Part shown: positions 3,702-5,472 of the stretch, in pieces
How the letters are laid out: each line of letters starts with the position of its first letter
Numbering within the stretch: position 1 is the stretch's first letter
Assembly (NCBI GenBank): GCA_003160755.1
Contig: QEXZ01000106.1
Coordinates: 1 to 5,472, forward strand
Length of the DNA stretch: 5,472 nucleotides
Reading direction: 5' to 3'
From: Methanomicrobiales archaeon
GTDB lineage: Archaea; Halobacteriota; Syntropharchaeia; Alkanophagales; Methanospirareceae
Translations under genes and position numbers: made by a program
Notes under the pieces: model-generated
Database searches by the model: none
The model's input: the letters and a program-made list of their open reading frames with translations, nothing else
Told to the model about the DNA's origin: nothing

Positions 3702-4790
3702 ATGGATCGGATAAAGAAATATGAATTCAGGAAGGTATTAGAAGAACTGAGGAAAAAGGCGGGTAGAGGGACAGAGCTCGTGTCAGTTTACATTCCGAGA
3801 GATAAACAAATATCTGATGTTACTTCTCAGCTACGTGATGAATATGGGCAAGCGATGAATATAAAAAGCAAATCTACCCGTACCAATGTTCAAAGCTCGC
3901 TGGATTCTATTTTATCCAAGCTGAAGTATGTGCATGTTGGTGAAAATGGCGTGGTTATATTCTGTGGTGCTGTGGAGAAAGGAGGAAACAAGACCGATAT
4001 AGAAACCCTCATCGTGGAACCGCCGGAAAAACTACAGTCTTATATCTACCATTGCGATTCCTCTTTCTTCCTCGAACCGCTGGAAGAGATGGTGGAGGAG
4101 AAGGAAAAATACGGTTTAATCGTGCTTGATAGGAGAGAAGCGACGATAGGCACCTTAACAGGGAAGGTAGTGGAGGCAAGGAAACACTTGACTTCTGCGG
4201 TTCCGGGGAAGATAAGAAAAGGAGGGCAGTCAGCACTGCGATTTCAAAGGTTGCGAGAGATAGCAATAGATGATTTTTATAAGCGGATAGGCGAGCATGC
4301 AACACGAATATTACTTCAGGAGGATATACAAAGCATCTTGATAGGCGGGCCAAGTCCAACGAAGGATGATTTTATAAAGGGGTCTTACTTGCATTACGAA
4401 CTGCAGAACAAAATTCTTGGTGCTTTTGATGTAGCCTATACGGATGAATCAGGTCTTTATGAACTCATTGATAAGGCGGAAGACGCACTCGCGGGATTGG
4501 ATTTGATGAGTGAGAAGAAGCTCATGGAGCGGTTCATGAAGCTATTAGTAAATGATGAGTACCTGGTAGCATACGGGGAGAAAGAAGTGAGGAGGAAATT
4601 GGAAAATGGTGCCGTGGGTACGCTTTTATTTTCCGAAGAACTTGATGCCGAGTTCATGCACGATTTGGTGGAAAAGGCAGAGGAGACAGGTGCAGATGTA
4701 GAAGTCATATCAACGGAATTTGAGGAAGGAGCGCAGCTGATGCGTGCATTCGGTGGTGTCGCCGCTTTGTTGCGGTACAGGGCAAACTAA
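3702..4790 (+). CDS. prf1: Peptide chain release factor aRF1, lacking the zinc-binding minidomain
   Basis: A class-1 archaeal release factor that reads all three stop codons and triggers peptide release on the ribosome, related to eukaryotic eRF1. Stop-reading motifs are NIKS (53-56) and the YxCxxxF motif, YHCDSSF (116-122). The catalytic GGQ loop is at 174-176 in PGKIRKGGQSALRF, and domain 3 runs to the C-terminal ISTEFEEGAQLMRAFGGVAALLRYR. The 362 residues are about 50 fewer than most archaeal aRF1. The gap falls after LLFSEELD (308-315), where relatives carry a CPxCG-type metal-binding minidomain. The ATG at 3702 puts YEF at residue 7, as in relatives; a GTG at 3681 would add seven residues and has an AAGGAAG sequence too close in front of it. 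The upstream tRNA-Gly and csl4-rpoL give a translation/transcription setting. Confidence 0.95.
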   Translation: MDRIKKYEFRKVLEELRKKAGRGTELVSVYIPRDKQISDVTSQLRDEYGQAMNIKSKSTRTNVQSSLDSILSKLKYVHVGENGVVIFCGAVEKGGNKTDIETLIVEPPEKLQSYIYHCDSSFFLEPLEEMVEEKEKYGLIVLDRREATIGTLTGKVVEARKHLTSAVPGKIRKGGQSALRFQRLREIAIDDFYKRIGEHATRILLQEDIQSILIGGPSPTKDDFIKGSYLHYELQNKILGAFDVAYTDESGLYELIDKAEDALAGLDLMSEKKLMERFMKLLVNDEYLVAYGEKEVRRKLENGAVGTLLFSEELDAEFMHDLVEKAEETGADVEVISTEFEEGAQLMRAFGGVAALLRYRAN

Positions 4791-4803
4791 AAAATAAAAT
4801 ATT

Positions 4804-4896
4804 GACATAGATTAACGCAGATTAACACAGATGGATAGTAAAAATCAGTAATGTTAAACCTAAATAAGTCCGCGTAAATCAGTGTAAACCCATGTC
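4804..4896. repeat. Palindromic intergenic element C (93 bp, imperfect terminal inverted repeats)
   Basis: The left arm (4804-4834) and the reverse complement of the right arm (4870-4896) both begin GACAT and share GATT/TTAC-type words. The left arm contains GATTAACGCAGATTAACACAGAT-like words that recall elements A and B, though overall identity to them is lower. It occupies most of the 165 bases between prf1 and the TraB-family gene. No coding capacity is seen. Confidence 0.6.
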
Positions 4897-4911
4897 TTAA
4901 ATAGATGGGGG

Positions 4912-4928
4912 TTGTATTTTATATACAA
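4912..4928 (+). promoter_or_regulatory. TATA box inside a short palindrome, upstream of the TraB-family gene
   Basis: TTGTAT and ATACAA form a six-base inverted repeat around TTTAT, and the TATA-like TTTTATATA (4917-4925) lies within it. It sits 31-39 bases before the ATG at 4956, giving a leader of under ten bases. A regulator bound to the palindrome would block TBP, but no such regulator is identified and chance is possible in AT-rich DNA. Confidence 0.45.
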
Positions 4929-4955
4929 TGACAAATGCAAAGTGCAAATTGAAAA

Positions 4956-5472
4956 ATGCAAAATAATATAATCTTGGTGGGCACAGGGCATATATTAGAA
5001 AAGAGCGTAAGAGAGGTGGAGGAGGTAATAGACAGAGAAGAGCCCGACGTGGTTGCTGTTGAGCTATGCAAAGGCAGATTCAGGGCATTGAAAGGGGATA
5101 TGGCGGATTTTTCGATAAAAGACGTGATAAGCGGTGCCAGTCCATTTTTATTACTCACGCATTGGCTGCTTGCATACGTGCAGCGTAAAATGGGTGCGGA
5201 ATTAGGCATTGAACCCGGTGCAGACATGATGGCGGCGATAAATAAAGCCGAGGAGAGAGGTTGCGAAATCGCATTGATTGATAGGCCTATTCAAGTAACG
5301 ATGCAGCGGTTCTGGAGTGCGATGAAATTTTCGGAAAAAATCAAGATGATTTTTTCGATTATTTTCGCGATTGGCAGCATGAAAGGCATAAAAGATGCGG
5401 GAGAGGAAGGAATAGGAATAGAGAAAGGGGATGGGAAGAATTACATAGAGCTGGATAGAATAACGGATGACG
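4956..5472 (+). CDS. TraB/PrgY family protein, 5' part (runs off the window)
   Basis: The first 172 codons of a TraB-domain protein, open to the right edge. This family is related to bacterial TraB/PrgY pheromone-shutdown proteins and to animal TIKI proteases; the archaeal members' substrate is unknown. Family motifs visible are ILVGTGHI (6-13) with the conserved GTxH, VAVELCKGRF (33-42) carrying the Glu and Arg of the ExxxxR motif, the PGADMMAAI helix (87-95), and EIALIDRPIQVTMQRFW (104-120). The hydrophobic stretch MIFSIIFAIG (131-140) is short; the membrane helices expected in archaeal members would lie past the edge. The ATG at 4956 is the first possible start because an in-frame TGA lies just upstream at 4950. 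It stands alone after element C with its own TATA box. Confidence 0.9.
   Translation, partial: MQNNIILVGTGHILEKSVREVEEVIDREEPDVVAVELCKGRFRALKGDMADFSIKDVISGASPFLLLTHWLLAYVQRKMGAELGIEPGADMMAAINKAEERGCEIALIDRPIQVTMQRFWSAMKFSEKIKMIFSIIFAIGSMKGIKDAGEEGIGIEKGDGKNYIELDRITDD

Noticed and set aside
4009..4359. 116-codon minus-strand frame opposite prf1
   Set aside because: Overlaps the well-conserved GGQ region of prf1 and has the composition of an antisense shadow.
4919..5227. 102-codon minus-strand frame at the right end
   Set aside because: Antisense to the TraB-family gene, whose plus-strand frame shows clear family motifs and is open to the window edge.
1..5472. A new defence or mobile system
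   Set aside because: Apart from small repeat elements, every gene is a known housekeeping or conserved archaeal family, and no transposase, integrase, nuclease-helicase pair or toxin-antitoxin pair is present.

Overview
The window is archaeal. It holds the exosome cap subunit Csl4, the RNA polymerase subunit Rpo11 (rpoL), a class-1 aRF1 release factor, an archaeal-type riboflavin reductase and two tRNA genes whose introns lie at the archaeal position 37/38. Several starts lack a Shine-Dalgarno sequence and have a TATA-like box about 25-38 bases upstream. Together these point to a euryarchaeon. The bacterial-type RuvC and the many palindromic intergenic repeats would suit an uncultured Methanomicrobia-like lineage such as ANME-1/Methanophagales, but that placement is a low-confidence guess made without any database search.

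Layout. On the minus strand at the left lie a DUF357 gene (290-520) and, downstream of it, an intron-containing tRNA-Tyr(GUA) (38-160). Divergent from these is arfC (774-1457), a reductase of riboflavin/F420 synthesis, followed by a small three-helix membrane protein that resembles archaeal EMC6 (1551-1865). ruvC (1961-2461, minus) converges on it. A short AT-rich spacer separates ruvC from the plus-strand unit csl4-rpoL-tRNA-Gly(CCC) (2565-3619). The tRNA overlaps the last codons of rpoL and carries a 125-nt repeat-rich intron. The aRF1 gene prf1 (3702-4790) follows, then the start of a TraB-family protein that runs off the right edge (4956-5472). No gap between genes exceeds 300 bases.

How the genes work together. 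csl4, rpoL, the tRNAs and prf1 form an RNA synthesis, decay and translation neighbourhood. arfC belongs to cofactor synthesis and ruvC to recombination. The intergenic spaces carry three imperfect inverted-repeat elements of about 93-113 bp. One of them supplies the last eight codons and the stop of ruvC.

Most notable are the tRNA-Gly/rpoL overlap, the two tRNA introns, a 13-nt word shared by the 3' flanks of both tRNAs, an aRF1 that lacks the usual zinc-binding minidomain, and the repeat family. I see no CRISPR array, transposase, toxin-antitoxin pair or recognisable defence system.
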